A stretch of DNA of 64,000 bases. It comes from Chionis minor (lineage: Eukaryota; Chordata; Aves; Charadriiformes; Chionididae). Of the stretch, positions 12,768 to 24,500 are shown piece after piece (position 1 is the first letter of the stretch; every line of letters begins with the position of its first letter). The notes below the pieces were generated by a model. It searched no databases. It was not told the DNA's origin and was given only the letters and a program-made list of their open reading frames with translations. The position numbers were made by a program, and so were the translations under genes. Location: positions 26,074-90,073 of the forward strand of contig VZSF01000883.1 in NCBI GenBank assembly GCA_013398295.1. Reading direction: 5' to 3'.

Positions 12768-14987
12768 GCCCGGCACATTTTGTCGGTGCACAGGGAAATG
12801 CAGGGCTGACCTTGCCATGCCTAATGTTCCTTCAGCTTGGCAGAGGAAAGTTTTCTCATGGGAGAGTGGTTGTTGAAGATCAATATTTATCCACCAAATT
12901 CAAAATAAAATCGTGCTCTCATAATTTGGGGTCTGGTTGAAAGTGCAGTTGGATCTAGGCTAAAGTGCTGTTCCTCTTTAACAATACGTTACTGTACTGA
13001 ATTTTCAAAGGAAATGGAGATGTAGAGATTTTTTTGCTGTCTTTGTTAGTACTGTTTTTTTGGTGCCAGACCCCAGTCTATCTGTTTTCTTTTTTAAAAT
13101 AGATTTTATTTTTAATTGTAGCAAACCAAGCAGCATGACATACTCTGACCTAAAGCAAGTTTCCATGTATTTATTTATTTACTGAGATTTTATTGCTCAG
13201 CATTTCAGGGTAACAGAAGTGTCTTATGTGTTTGTTTTCTGTAGGCTCTAGAGTTTGCCCTGCAGCCAACCCAAATTACTCCAGCTTTGGGAGAAATTGA
13301 AGTGAGGAAATCTGTACTTGGTGACCTTAAACTTTCAATGAAAGGGGATTTGGGGAATGGAGAAATGGCAAGTGCTCAGAAAATGAATATTTGCGATGAG
13401 GAAGTGGGGGAAGATTTTAAAACAAAGCCTTTGTACAATGCCATTAACTAGATAATGTGGTAAAGTTAGGAAGCCCTTGATAGAGAATGGGTTGCTTAAG
13501 AGGAGGTAATCAGGTACATCATCTGAAGCCAACAGCCCCCCGACAGAAACAGGGAAAAGGGTAGCTGGCATCTCTGATACTTTAATTGCAAATGAAACAA
13601 AAGCTGGCGGGCGAGAAATTGAGAAGTGTCACATGCCTTTACGGTCTCCAGAAGGCTCTTCCCCAGCTTACAGTGGTCCTTTGTAGATTGCTATAGAGTG
13701 ATTTATTCCTGTGACTCAGTGAGGGCTGGATTTTAGGCATTTGCTTCTCCCCACCTCCAGGCTCCCCCTGCACAGCCGTGCTGCCTTTGGGGCAAAGGAG
13801 CAAGATGCACTTCAGATTGTTTATGGCTCATTCTACAGTTTCATTCTGGGAACATCCCAGGGAGGCTGATGGCTGTTTTGGCGCCAAATACTCATCAGCT
13901 GTCTGCCATTTTCCAGTTAATTTGTCTGGATGACTTCTCCGATGACTTCTCACATTTTCCACCACCTGATTAAGTTTGTTCCTTTGTCTCTGGGGCTATT
14001 TCATCGTATTGACGCTGCCTTGTTTTCTGTCTGATTTAAGGATTTATGCTAACCTCACCAGTCATGGCAACTGATCAAGGCCACTTTTGTAAGGAATCAT
14101 CATCTGGAGACCTCCATCCCATGCTCACCAGCTCCACAGTAGCAGGTCTGATCTGACCATGACCCTTTTCTTTGGCGGAGGGACTTAGTTTAGGGGTTAG
14201 CCTATGCAATGTCAGGTCTTCTCCTAGGTGCATCCGTCTCTGGTACTTTTGGGTTCATTTTTCACAGTTTTAATGCCAGAAGGAGGGTTTCCCATCCTTA
14301 AGCCTGACTCTTGGTCCAGTTCAGACCACAGATTTTTGCTGTGTGAATTGCTGTTTTGACTAGAAAACTACAAAAGACGTTCAGTTTTGACTTTAAAATC
14401 ACTCACAACAAGTGATGCTATCACAACCCTTTTGTAAACTATGTCAGTGGCTAATTATCTCAGTAGCAGTTAACTATTTGCAAGTGTCATTAATTCCTTT
14501 CTGGTCTTCATATACTTAACTGTAGGTGAAGTCAAATTTTCCCTGGTTGCTCTTTTTCCATTTTAATGTCTTATCTCACCAATTTATCCTGCTTTCTTCT
14601 GTGGCCCTCCATTACAGCTGTATTTTAGGAATGCATAAGAAGCTTGCAGGGAATTTTCTATACAGGTTTTACTCAGTTTTGGTTTTCATCATTGATTAGC
14701 AGTTTTCATTCTTCTCTTATACTCTCTTAATAATAAATATTTATGCTGCCCCATCGATTTATGTAGTATTCTGTGGACATCGAAAGACGCAGAGTCCTGT
14801 CCCGCTGATCTCTGGTCTTTCCGTGCATCTCCTGTGCTGCTGGGGGGGCACTGGGAGCAGAGATGATACAGCTTTGCTGGCGAGGACCCAAATACTGGAG
14901 GTGCTGAGTGCATTTTGCTCCTTTGGAGCTCCCTGGGAGTGGAAGACCTTCCTACTTCTCCTTCAAAGAGAGCAGAGGACATAACTG
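11651..14987. other. Intronic stretch, mostly featureless, with a 32-bp T run
   Basis: Within IGFBP2 intron 1. A pure T run sits at 12734-12765. 12880-13320 and 13860-14040 are AT-richer and free of obvious repeats, so they could be conserved noncoding sequence, but conservation cannot be judged here. Confidence 0.5.
12734..12765. repeat. poly(T) tract (32 T)
   Basis: An uninterrupted T run followed directly by AGGCCCGGCA. It could be the poly(A) tail of a - strand retroposed sequence, but no body is recognised on its left. Confidence 0.85.
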
Positions 14988-15575
14988 CTAGTGATATTTC
15001 ACGCGGAGAGAGTGGAAGCACTCCGATAATTCACTTGGTGTGTCTAGTAGAGGTGGCCCACGCAGTGCATTATGCAGTCTGGTCTGTGTATGGAAATGGC
15101 AATTGCCGTTAAAAACCCACCGATCTTTCGTTGGCTGCATGTTGGGCTGTTGCATGATGAGACCCGCTGGCAGATTTTGCAGGGCTTGCTCAGCCTGCTG
15201 CATAGGGTCCTCTGCTGGGGCAGAGGACCCAGCCTGATTCCAGCGAAACTGGACCTGCTGACTGCTGTCTCGGCTGCTGTAACAAATCCCGTCTCCAAAT
15301 GCTCTCTCCCTGCGGAACTGGCATTGCTGGTCCTGTGAGGTGTTAAATACCACCGGTAACTCTTCACTGCTGACTACAAACCCTTCCTCCAGGGCTACCT
15401 GTTTGCTGCTCCTCCAGGCACACTTTCTGTAAGTGATGTAGGAAGGAGACGTAGTGAAACAAGCCTGTAACTCAGCTATTGCAGCTTTAGGGATGTCGCT
15501 GGTCTGGAAGAACTTGATGATGAGCAGATCTGTGGCTGTGTAGGGACCAACCCAGTGAAGCCGGTAGAAATGAGA
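14988..15575 (-). other. Coding-like open frame of unknown identity, antisense in IGFBP2 intron 1
   Basis: On the - strand, 195 sense codons are open from just after a TGA at 15576-15578 to a TAG at 14988-14990. There is no early ATG; the first in-frame methionine comes well inside. The translation is balanced in composition, with stretches such as DLLIIKFFQTSDIPKAAIAE, QQCQFRRERAFGDGICYSS and KDRWVFNGNCHF. The first part uses codons with C or G in third position (ATC ATC AAG TTC TTC CAG ACC AGC GAC ATC), as real vertebrate exons do. Possible splice acceptors (CTACACAG and CCACAG) lie at 15530-15536 after a pyrimidine-rich stretch, so it might be a last coding exon or a retrocopy fragment. 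I do not recognise the protein. At this GC content an open frame of this length can also arise by chance. Confidence 0.3.
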
Positions 15576-15578
15576 TCA

Positions 15579-18500
15579 GCCCAATGTTTTTTTTTTACCT
15601 TGGTATTCAATAGGAAGAGTCAAATGCAAACATGATGATTGCAAGTGCATGTGGCTGTCTGTCTTGAGGCCTGTTCAGTGAAAACTGGGTTTATCTGTTT
15701 GCCAAAAGCAACAGATTTTTTTCCCCCTTTAACCCTCAGCAAGCCTTCCAGCTTCAGCCCGGCTGACACATCACGGTTTATTTAGCAAGGCAAAGCACGG
15801 CGGGGCAGAGGGGGCAGTGGGAGAGGGGCCACGGCTGGGCTTTGTGAGAGGCAGGGATGGGGCAAGAGAGAAAACAATTAGGAAAAAGCAAGTGGTTTGG
15901 TGCAGAGTTTTAGAGTGGGACTTGTAATGCTCAGTGGTAAATAGGCGGTTAATCAATGCCAGATCGTCTGTTGGACGTCCTCTTAATTACTTCAACCTGT
16001 GCCAGACACTGATATCCTTGAATCCTGAAAAATCCCATTAGAAGGTGCTTTCGTTGGGGTGCAGCCAACATGCTTTGCAGGCTTTTGAGAAAGAGCAGTC
16101 CGTGACGAGAGCGAGTGCCGATGGGCTGGGGCCATCGGGGCAGTGACGAGGGTGGCACTGGAGGGGTCTCTCCCTGTGTCGGGGCACCCCACGCAGCTTG
16201 TCAGGAGCTTGCAATGAATCCCCCCCTCTGGGGTGGCGTCCCGGCTCTCCAATTAGACAGGCAGCAGTAAGAACTGCTGCTGCTGCTGTTTTCCATGTGC
16301 TTTGGCTTTGTTCCTGTGCCCGCGGCTTGTGCCAAGGCCTTCTGTATTTGTGAAAAGGCTGGGCATTTTTCTTTCTCTTTAAAGAAGAGGTGTCCTGGCT
16401 CCCAGCCCCTCGTGAGGGCTGCGGTTGATTTTGGAGGTGTGATGGAGGTGTGTGTGGCACACAGCAGGTGCACATTGCTTTCTGTAGATCACCCCCTGAT
16501 TAAGGGGTCTTCAAAACCTGTCTCAACAGAGTATGAAGACCTGCACTTTGGTGTTTAGGTCTTTCTGCTGACGTGTTCCTGTGGGTTGAGATGGAGAGCT
16601 ATGAAATTGTGAACAGGAGGAGGAATGAGAAGATCACTATTTTTCATTTTCATTAGGCATCCCATGAAAACAGCAAGCAGCGCATCTTGGGGCGCACAAT
16701 TAAACCGTGTAAGTCATTGCTGTAGGAAGTTGAACATTTCCTTGATATGGAAATGTCCTTGATATAAGTGGCTTCTGAAAGGAAGTACAGAAATTCATAG
16801 AGGGATGGCTGGCTATAAAATATGAAGATCAATGTGCAGCCTCTGGCTCAGAGAGTCCCTACGCCATTGATTTCCAGAAGCAGAGGAAAAGATCAGTCTT
16901 TATGCCTCTCCTAACATCTGCTGCTGACCACAGCTGTAGCTGCTGGTGGATCATGGAGATAGCAGCTCCGTGCTGGAAGAGCATGCTGGTGCCTTGGCAG
17001 GGAGACATGAAGAAGAGTCATGTGCTGGGGCCTCAAACAAGCTGTGTGCAGCTGGACAGGTCTGCTCTGCTCATCCCTCAGCCTCTGCATGGATGAGCCT
17101 CTGCGTCACAGTCAGCTTATATTTTGGACTCGTGATTGGTTTGGCCTCCATATGAGGAACCACCACAGCCCACTCCTTCTCTCACTGGTGAGCATCGCTG
17201 CAGATGCCCTCTGCTGTCCCCTCCCCATGGCTCTAAGCTGAAGGGGAGTTAACACGGGTTGCATGTAAGCCATACTCGGCTCATGGGGCACACGGACCCT
17301 GAGCAGGGGACACACAGTCCTCTAGTCCACAGGCTCTAATTGCAAGTGTTAGGGTTTATGTACTGCAGTATCTAAATTCTGTGCCTTCCCCCACTTTCAA
17401 AGATGGGGTGTCCTTGTGAGGATGACTTGGGCTGGTCTTCCCATGGGTAAAGCCCAACTGGCTTCAGTTAGAAAGCATAAAAGATGGGTTTTTTGATAGG
17501 AAAGATGTCTCTACTTTGTGCATGTGAGCCTTGCTGGAGGAAGGGAAAAGGACAGGGAGAGGTTTAGAAATTGTAATTTCCTTACTGCCTTCCTCCCAAG
17601 GAATCCAGAAGGCTTGTCTTTTCAAAGATGGGCTTTTTTTCTACTCCAGTGAAATAGGAGTGCCTGAGTAACTCTCAAACCCACAGCAGCACCCACTAAC
17701 AGTTTGGGATAGAAAGCGCAGAGCTTAATTACAGTTTGGCCCTCTTTCACTCCACTATTCAGATGTTTCTTCTCGTGGGCTTGAAGTCTTGTTGGACTGG
17801 GGCAGGAAGGACCAGGGGAGCTCATTCGGCTGCTGCTAGTACGCCTTGCTTTTTGCTTGCTTCAGGGGTGGCTTTTGTGTTTAGACATCTAAGATACCAG
17901 GCAGCGCGTATAAAAGATGGTTGGACTCAGCACTGCAGCATGAAATCAAACTGGAACATGGCATTGGGAAAGCTGACAGTGCTTTGAATATCTTACTCTT
18001 GTAGGAAGGACGACAGGCAGGACACTGATGCCTGCTTCCATCGGAAGAGTTGAAAGCCAGAGCTTACACGGTGTGACACTGGCTGAACAGGACTCCCTTG
18101 TGGGTGGGGGGCAGGAGAACAAGTAGATGACAGTCAGGGCAGCACATCTAGGGAGATGACTGGCAGGAGAGAGGAATGTACCTGACGGACATGAAAATCA
18201 AGGGGTGTCACTGAGGACCTTGCTTTTGAGGGTCTGAAACAGATTGTGGGAATTGCTGCATCACTTTTCATCTAGCTGTTTACCCTGAAGCTGCAGTATT
18301 CCTGGCTTCAGCAGGTTGTCCTGCTTTTTAGCAGGTATAAAGCCCCTGGGCAGCACAGGTGGATTGTATCCTGTCTTAGCATCAGCTAGCATAATGCATC
18401 TGCTGTGCATTTGGTGCTCGGTGAAAGCTGGGCTGCCCACTGGTCCCAGCTTCAGTCTGCAGTGAGAGAAATCCTGTCTGGGGCAGTGTTTTAAAGCCAG

Positions 18501-21500
18501 GCTTTGGAGAAACCACTGGTACCTGTCTGTGCCAGATCATGGCCTGAAAGCTCATGAAAGATGCTGGGTCCAGGTTCCTGGGAGGATGCTGCAGCCCAGC
18601 AGTGGTGCCCCGACTCCTTCCTGCAGGAGGGACCAGTCCTGTTGTTCTCCCAGTGGCTGGGAAGCGCTTGGGGTGGCTTAGTGGGAAAATAGCCAACTTT
18701 GCAGCCAGTACTTCTCTCCGTTCCCAGCTACTGCGTGCCTGGCTTCTCCTTTTCACAGGGAAACACAAGCATCTTCAAGCATAGGAGCTGGCAAAGGGGT
18801 TGCGGGTAACCTTTTCTCTGTCTGGGGGCATGAAGGACCTTTGCGCTTCCTGGAAGGGAATTCAAGCGCCCCATGCATCGGATGCAGGCTTCCTGAGCTG
18901 GGCTTTTCTGTTCTTCAGGCCACCTGGAAGGATGTGCCAGAGGAGGCTCGCAGTGTGATTGTTTGTGAGCGGTAGCTGGCACTAGCGCAGCCTGCGCTGG
19001 GTGGATGGAGGGGGACGTGGAGGCTGTGTTTTGATTCTGCTTTTCCTGTTTGTTGTAACTTGGCAGAGGCAAAGTTTCAGAGACTGCAGGGGCAGCAAGA
19101 TCCTTTTTCTTTTCTTTCTTTTCCCCCTGGCATGTACTGTGACACCTTCTGCCAGTAACTCTGATTTTTATTTTTTTTCCTCCTCCAGGGCGGACAGAGG
19201 GACAGTGGGAGGGGAGACTGGTGTGCTGAGGCTCTGTAGCTTTGGAGCAGATAAACCAGAATATTTAGGATGGGGTTCGTTGTCTAGAGGGGGGACTTTC
19301 CTAAAAGCAGACCCCAGCATGTGAACTGCCACGGGGGTTTTTGTTCCTGTGTCAGGTGGGATTTCAGTAGAAAAATTTTAAAAATGAAGGAAAAAAACCA
19401 AACCCAAAATGCTAAAAACCCTCTCCCCAAGGCCTGTTCAGCAAATGGAGATAAAGCAGCAATAAAGTCAAGTGCTCAATTAAGCCAGATGTACGTGCTT
19501 TAAAGCACTAACAGATGTGGCAACAGTGGCTCTAATGAAGTGGAGTTTTATGGACTGAATGCATTGGAGGTGGGTGTGTGTGTGCCTGTGCTTCCGACGA
19601 GAATGGTACAGCAGTGCTTTTGTTGTGGGGGCTGATGAAAGCCCTCAGAGGGTATGTGGGTGCTCGGGACTGATGTTTCCCACTGTCCTCCCAGCTCCTG
19701 CCCCCTTGCCCTCAGGAAGGCTGCTGTTATGGGACTTTTCAGTTGTGGTGGTCTCCCTGAGAGCAGTGAGGGTGGGTTAATTATAGCGCTCCAGCGCAAT
19801 TTATCTAATGACAGCCTCCCATCTTAGTGCTCCTGGGAGGTTGCGGTGGCCTCCTTGATGTGCTCCTTCCCCAGACCCTACGCCTGGGGAGTTACATGCC
19901 CTTAAATGACTGCCACATTTTGTTTTGCAAATTTGAGGGTTCAAAAACGCAGCAGAAAGCTGTGAGATGCTTTTGGTTGTGAGAAGATGGATAAAGGCCA
20001 GGTGAAACCTGTTATTCCCATGCTGTACAACACCTGCAGCGCACAGGGTGAGTGATGCCTGCTGCAGAGCAGCTGGCTGGGTTTGGGCTGTGGAGGCTCA
20101 CCTGGGCCATGCTTAGACCACGTGGAGGGTTCTTTTGGAGGAGGACTTAAACATCAGTATGCCACAAGCTAGCTGAAGCTGTCCAGTGGTTTGGGATGAA
20201 CTCCATGTGAACACCCATCCCTCTTGAAGCCGGGGGATTCCCCAGCATTTTCTTGCAGAAGCTCAGTGTTTAGCTTGTTAACACAAACAGGGGTGGTTTG
20301 CTGTAACTTAAGGACCACCCCACCACCACGTACCAGCAGCTCACCCTTTAAAGGGTTCTTTGCCACAAGCCTGGGTATCTTCCAAGCCTTTAGGTAGTAT
20401 CCAGATTCTCCTACCAGGAAAGGGATGCTGCGTAGATCAGGTGCACAGCAAACACACCGGGGTCCTGGTGCTGAGCGTGCTGGCTGGATGTACGTGAGAT
20501 GCTTTCTGGAACTGTTTGAGCAGAAGGCTGACTGTTGCACATCAGAGCTTCCCTTCTAGTGGTTCAGCTGGCTTATCACATCTGTCTCCATCGCTCTGTA
20601 TTTTGTGGTGGTCTGTTTTTTAAGCTTTGCAATGCCTCCCTCCTCCTTGGGAATGCAGCCGACTGATGTTCCCCTTTCTTTTCTTCATTCCCCTACCACA
20701 GTTTTATGACTCTCTCTTCCTGCCTTTTGCTCAGCGGGAGCTTGCATACTCCTGAGATTGGAGCTTGGGCGAATTCATGGGTGGCCTAAAATACAGAGTC
20801 GTTTGGAAACAAAGTGAGATCCAGCCCCTTTCTCTATAAAGGCAAGAGACCAAAGCAATGACACAGCAGGGTGAAGCAGCAGGCTGCCTTGCACCGCTTC
20901 CCTCCCACCTGTGTGGGAGGAAACTTCCCTTTCTGGAGTCCAAGTGACATTGGTCTGGCCATGCTGTGGGCTCTGGAGGCTGGAAGTCACTGAAGGACCA
21001 TAAAGGTAACTTGTGTTACTTGCGTGTGCATGGCTGTTGTATGCCATAAACGGTTATTACAGATCAACCGATCTGCTGTAAATTGCTGCCTTCTGGTAGC
21101 CTGGCCATGAGTCTGAGCCTGTCATGGCGTTACTGCATGTGTGCGTGTGTCATTCAGCAGTGGGACAAATCCACAAATCTTAATTCTGGCAAAGCTCCTG
21201 TTTATTTCAATAGCAGTGTTGTATCAATAAAGAATTCATGCCTAGAGAGTTGCAGTTGCCTTATTTCAGCAAATGCACGTAGTAAGATAAATAGTAAGTC
21301 TGCATAATAAATACACGTGCAAGACCAGATTCAGTCCCTTCTCATGCTGTACTCTACCATGAGGATTCAAATTCAGCTCTGCCCCTACCTGGAAGAGGGA
21401 TTAAAGAAATCCAGCAAAGTGGCTGCAAAACTGAGTGAAATACTGGCCCAAGAACAGATGAACAAAGCATTTTGACATAACCTAAAACAATTACAATGCT

Positions 21501-24500
21501 GTTTAGCTTGAACATCAAATGAGAAAAAAACCATAATCTGTGAACAGCTCAATTTGGGGCTTAAATGTGGGATGTGGTAACTTGGTAACAGGCCCAATGC
21601 GGAGGGAAGGATAATGTCCTGGTGGGCACCGGGAGGTGCTGGTGGGCAGAAGACACAATTAAATTACAGCAGATACTGCCTCTTTCCACCTACAATTCAT
21701 TGCTCTGGTTTTATTTGGAGGCGCTTGTGCTTTGTCCCTGGGGAATGCAGGTTCCTGAGGAAAAAGCAGTCACAGGGTTGGCCTCGAGGCTGGTGCTTGG
21801 CGAGGGGGCTGCATGGGGATAGTAGGTCCAGAAGACCTTGAGAGGACACTGGTGGTAATTGCTGTTTGGCTCTGGCAGGGTTTCTGAGGAGAAGGTGGGA
21901 AGGAATTACTGTAATAATAGTGTGTTTTCAAAAAGGCAGACTTTAAGGAAATGCACAATGAGATTTGGGTGGGTGGTGAGGGGAGCCCTGGACTGAGCTG
22001 CTGTCTGGAAAATCGACTGTGGAAAAGTGAGATGTTATTTAAAAACTAGTAATACAAATGGCTGAAGTTCATTCCATTTGCATGCAATAGTCATAATAAC
22101 CGGAGAAGCCAATGTGGCTGAGAAGGGCATGGAGCAATACCGGAGATAGGCTAGAGACAGCTCTCGCAGGCAGGGTGGGGCACTGCTCTGACCTTTTGGG
22201 TATTTTAAGTCTTATTTTACTTCTAGTATTTTTTATTCCTGATTTTGAAGCTTTTCCACCTTTCTGCAAGGAGGATGGTCAGACTTTTGGCTGGTCTGCA
22301 CGTAGCCTCCCCAGAAGGTGTGCAGAAATACTCTGCCGTAGGCTCTTCTGGTCATGCGCTGTCCAGAGCTGCTTCCCCACCAGCCGTTGATCTTGATAAG
22401 GGTTGTGAACAGGCACCAAAGGCCACAGTTAGGCTTCCAGAGCCAGAGGGCATTTTTCTGGTAAGCTAAGCCATCCTTGAGGAGCCAGAACGGGCAGAGG
22501 ACATTGCCAGAAGCAACTCCTAGATTATCTCCCCGAGCTTCTTATATGATAAAGACCACAAAATTTCCCTCAACCACCTCTCCTTGCAACAAGATGTCTT
22601 GTATTTAGCTAAAGTGCCCTACCCAAGACACGTTACATGGGTTTGAAGACCCAGATGTGAGCACCTCCTCCAGTAGCACATCTTTCCTTGGTGCAGGTTC
22701 GAATTGATTTTTGATAGTCTGTCTCCAGCTAACTTGGTGTTTGCTTGTCACTGCCTGCACCTTGAAAGGTAATAATCTTAAAATAGGAGAAGAGTCTGAA
22801 CACGTCCTGTATATTAGACTTTTTCCAAAAATGTGTGAGGGAGGCAGAAAAACTTAGTGTGAATTTTGAGAAGAGTTTCTTGTTTGTGATTGTGTGTCCA
22901 TCAGATCGTCAGTCCTTCATCAGCTCATTCTGGTGGGCTGCAGAGCATCATACCTGGGAATCAGCCTTGTTAGGATTCACAGCTCCTGTAGCTCTGCCAG
23001 CCTCTGGCTCTCCTGCAGGAGAGAGAGGTGCAGCATCCTAGTGCCAAACAGAGATCATCTAGATAATGATTAACATGCAGGCACCCTCATGTAGGCTGTG
23101 GTAAGGACAGCTCTTCTGTGCTTGCGTAGGCTGGACTGTGGGATGCAAAAGCCCTGATGGGCTTCAGCTCAGGGTCAGAGATGAGCCTGTGTTTCCTAAA
23201 ACAAACTGGGGAAATAAAGGTAATTTGAACACAGCAGTAAAACCTGTAGGAAGTGAACGAGGTGGTTTTGTGGTCTGGTTTCATTTTGGAAATTCATAGC
23301 AACTGAGGATTTAGGAGCTGAGCTTATACTAGAAGTCAGCGCAGGCTTTTTGGTGTGGCTGGGGCACCCAAGACCACACAGATGCAGGTGAGTGACCAGG
23401 AAAAGAAAGTAGAGACTTGGCCTGGTAAGGTTAATGGCTTGTTTCATTCAAGCAGAAGCCCCTAATGACTAAGTAACAGCTACTCTGGGGATTTTACAGA
23501 CGGGGTCAAGGTCAAATCGGGAAGCTGCAGTGCAATTAATTTAAGCTTGGAAGTGTTTTCAAGTTAATTCATTTGGTTCTGCTGGGAAGGTTGCAGCTTT
23601 GTGGAGGGCTAATCAGAGAAGTGTGTTGAAAGGGCTAAGATACGGTTCACTAACAAGGGGGAATGCTTTTGTGGTGGCGGGGAGCTCGGAGAGCCTCACT
23701 CAGCAAAACCTTCCAAACACGTTAAGGTCTTTCTCCTGAGCAAGCTGCCTTCACACATGTTGAAGTTAAACACATGCTCAAAACCACTGTCATCAGCCAC
23801 AGATGAGACCCGCTGGCTCCTCAGCTTTTAGGTGAGTCCAGAGAGTTTCTGCTGTAGGTCCGTGTTGGGATGCTTAGCAGCCCCACGCTCAGGGGAAGAA
23901 GTGGGTGAAAGAAAAGCAGGATTGCAAATGGAAGTCAGGTTGGCTTGAAGTGTCCCCCTGCATTTTTGAGGCACCTGAACAGCGTTTTCTCTTATCATTC
24001 GTGGCACACAGCGAAGGGCTGGTGCGGGAGGGGACAGGATGTTGCAAAAAACCACTTGCAGGCTCGCTGTTGGCGGGAGGAGGGCTGGAGCAGACCTTCC
24101 CCAGTGGTGGTTTGTCCTCTGCTGGGCCCACACAGAGTGGGCTGGTGATGTGCTACATGGCCCATCAGTCGAATCATTTGGAAAGAAAGCTAGCAAAACA
24201 AACCCTATTTTATCTCTCTTCAGCCTAGCTGCACATTTCCACGAAATGGTGGAAACTTACTATTTTTGAGAATTCTGTTCCTGTTTGAGATGTAGTTGGC
24301 ATTTGCTGACGTGTTTGTAGATATATTGGGAGGTGGAGGGGGAGGAGGACTAATAGGGAGACAGGCAGTCATGCAAACACATGCACATGCAGAAACACAG
24401 AGGCAGGCTGTGTTATTGCGCAAGTCCTGTATCCTTGGGAAACCAGTCTACAAACATGATTTTTTAAAAAAAAAAAGAAAAAAAAAAAAAAAGTTTAGTT

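Noticed and set aside
22693..22706. GGTTCGAATT, like a tRNA B box
   Set aside because: No A box or cloverleaf can be formed with upstream sequence.
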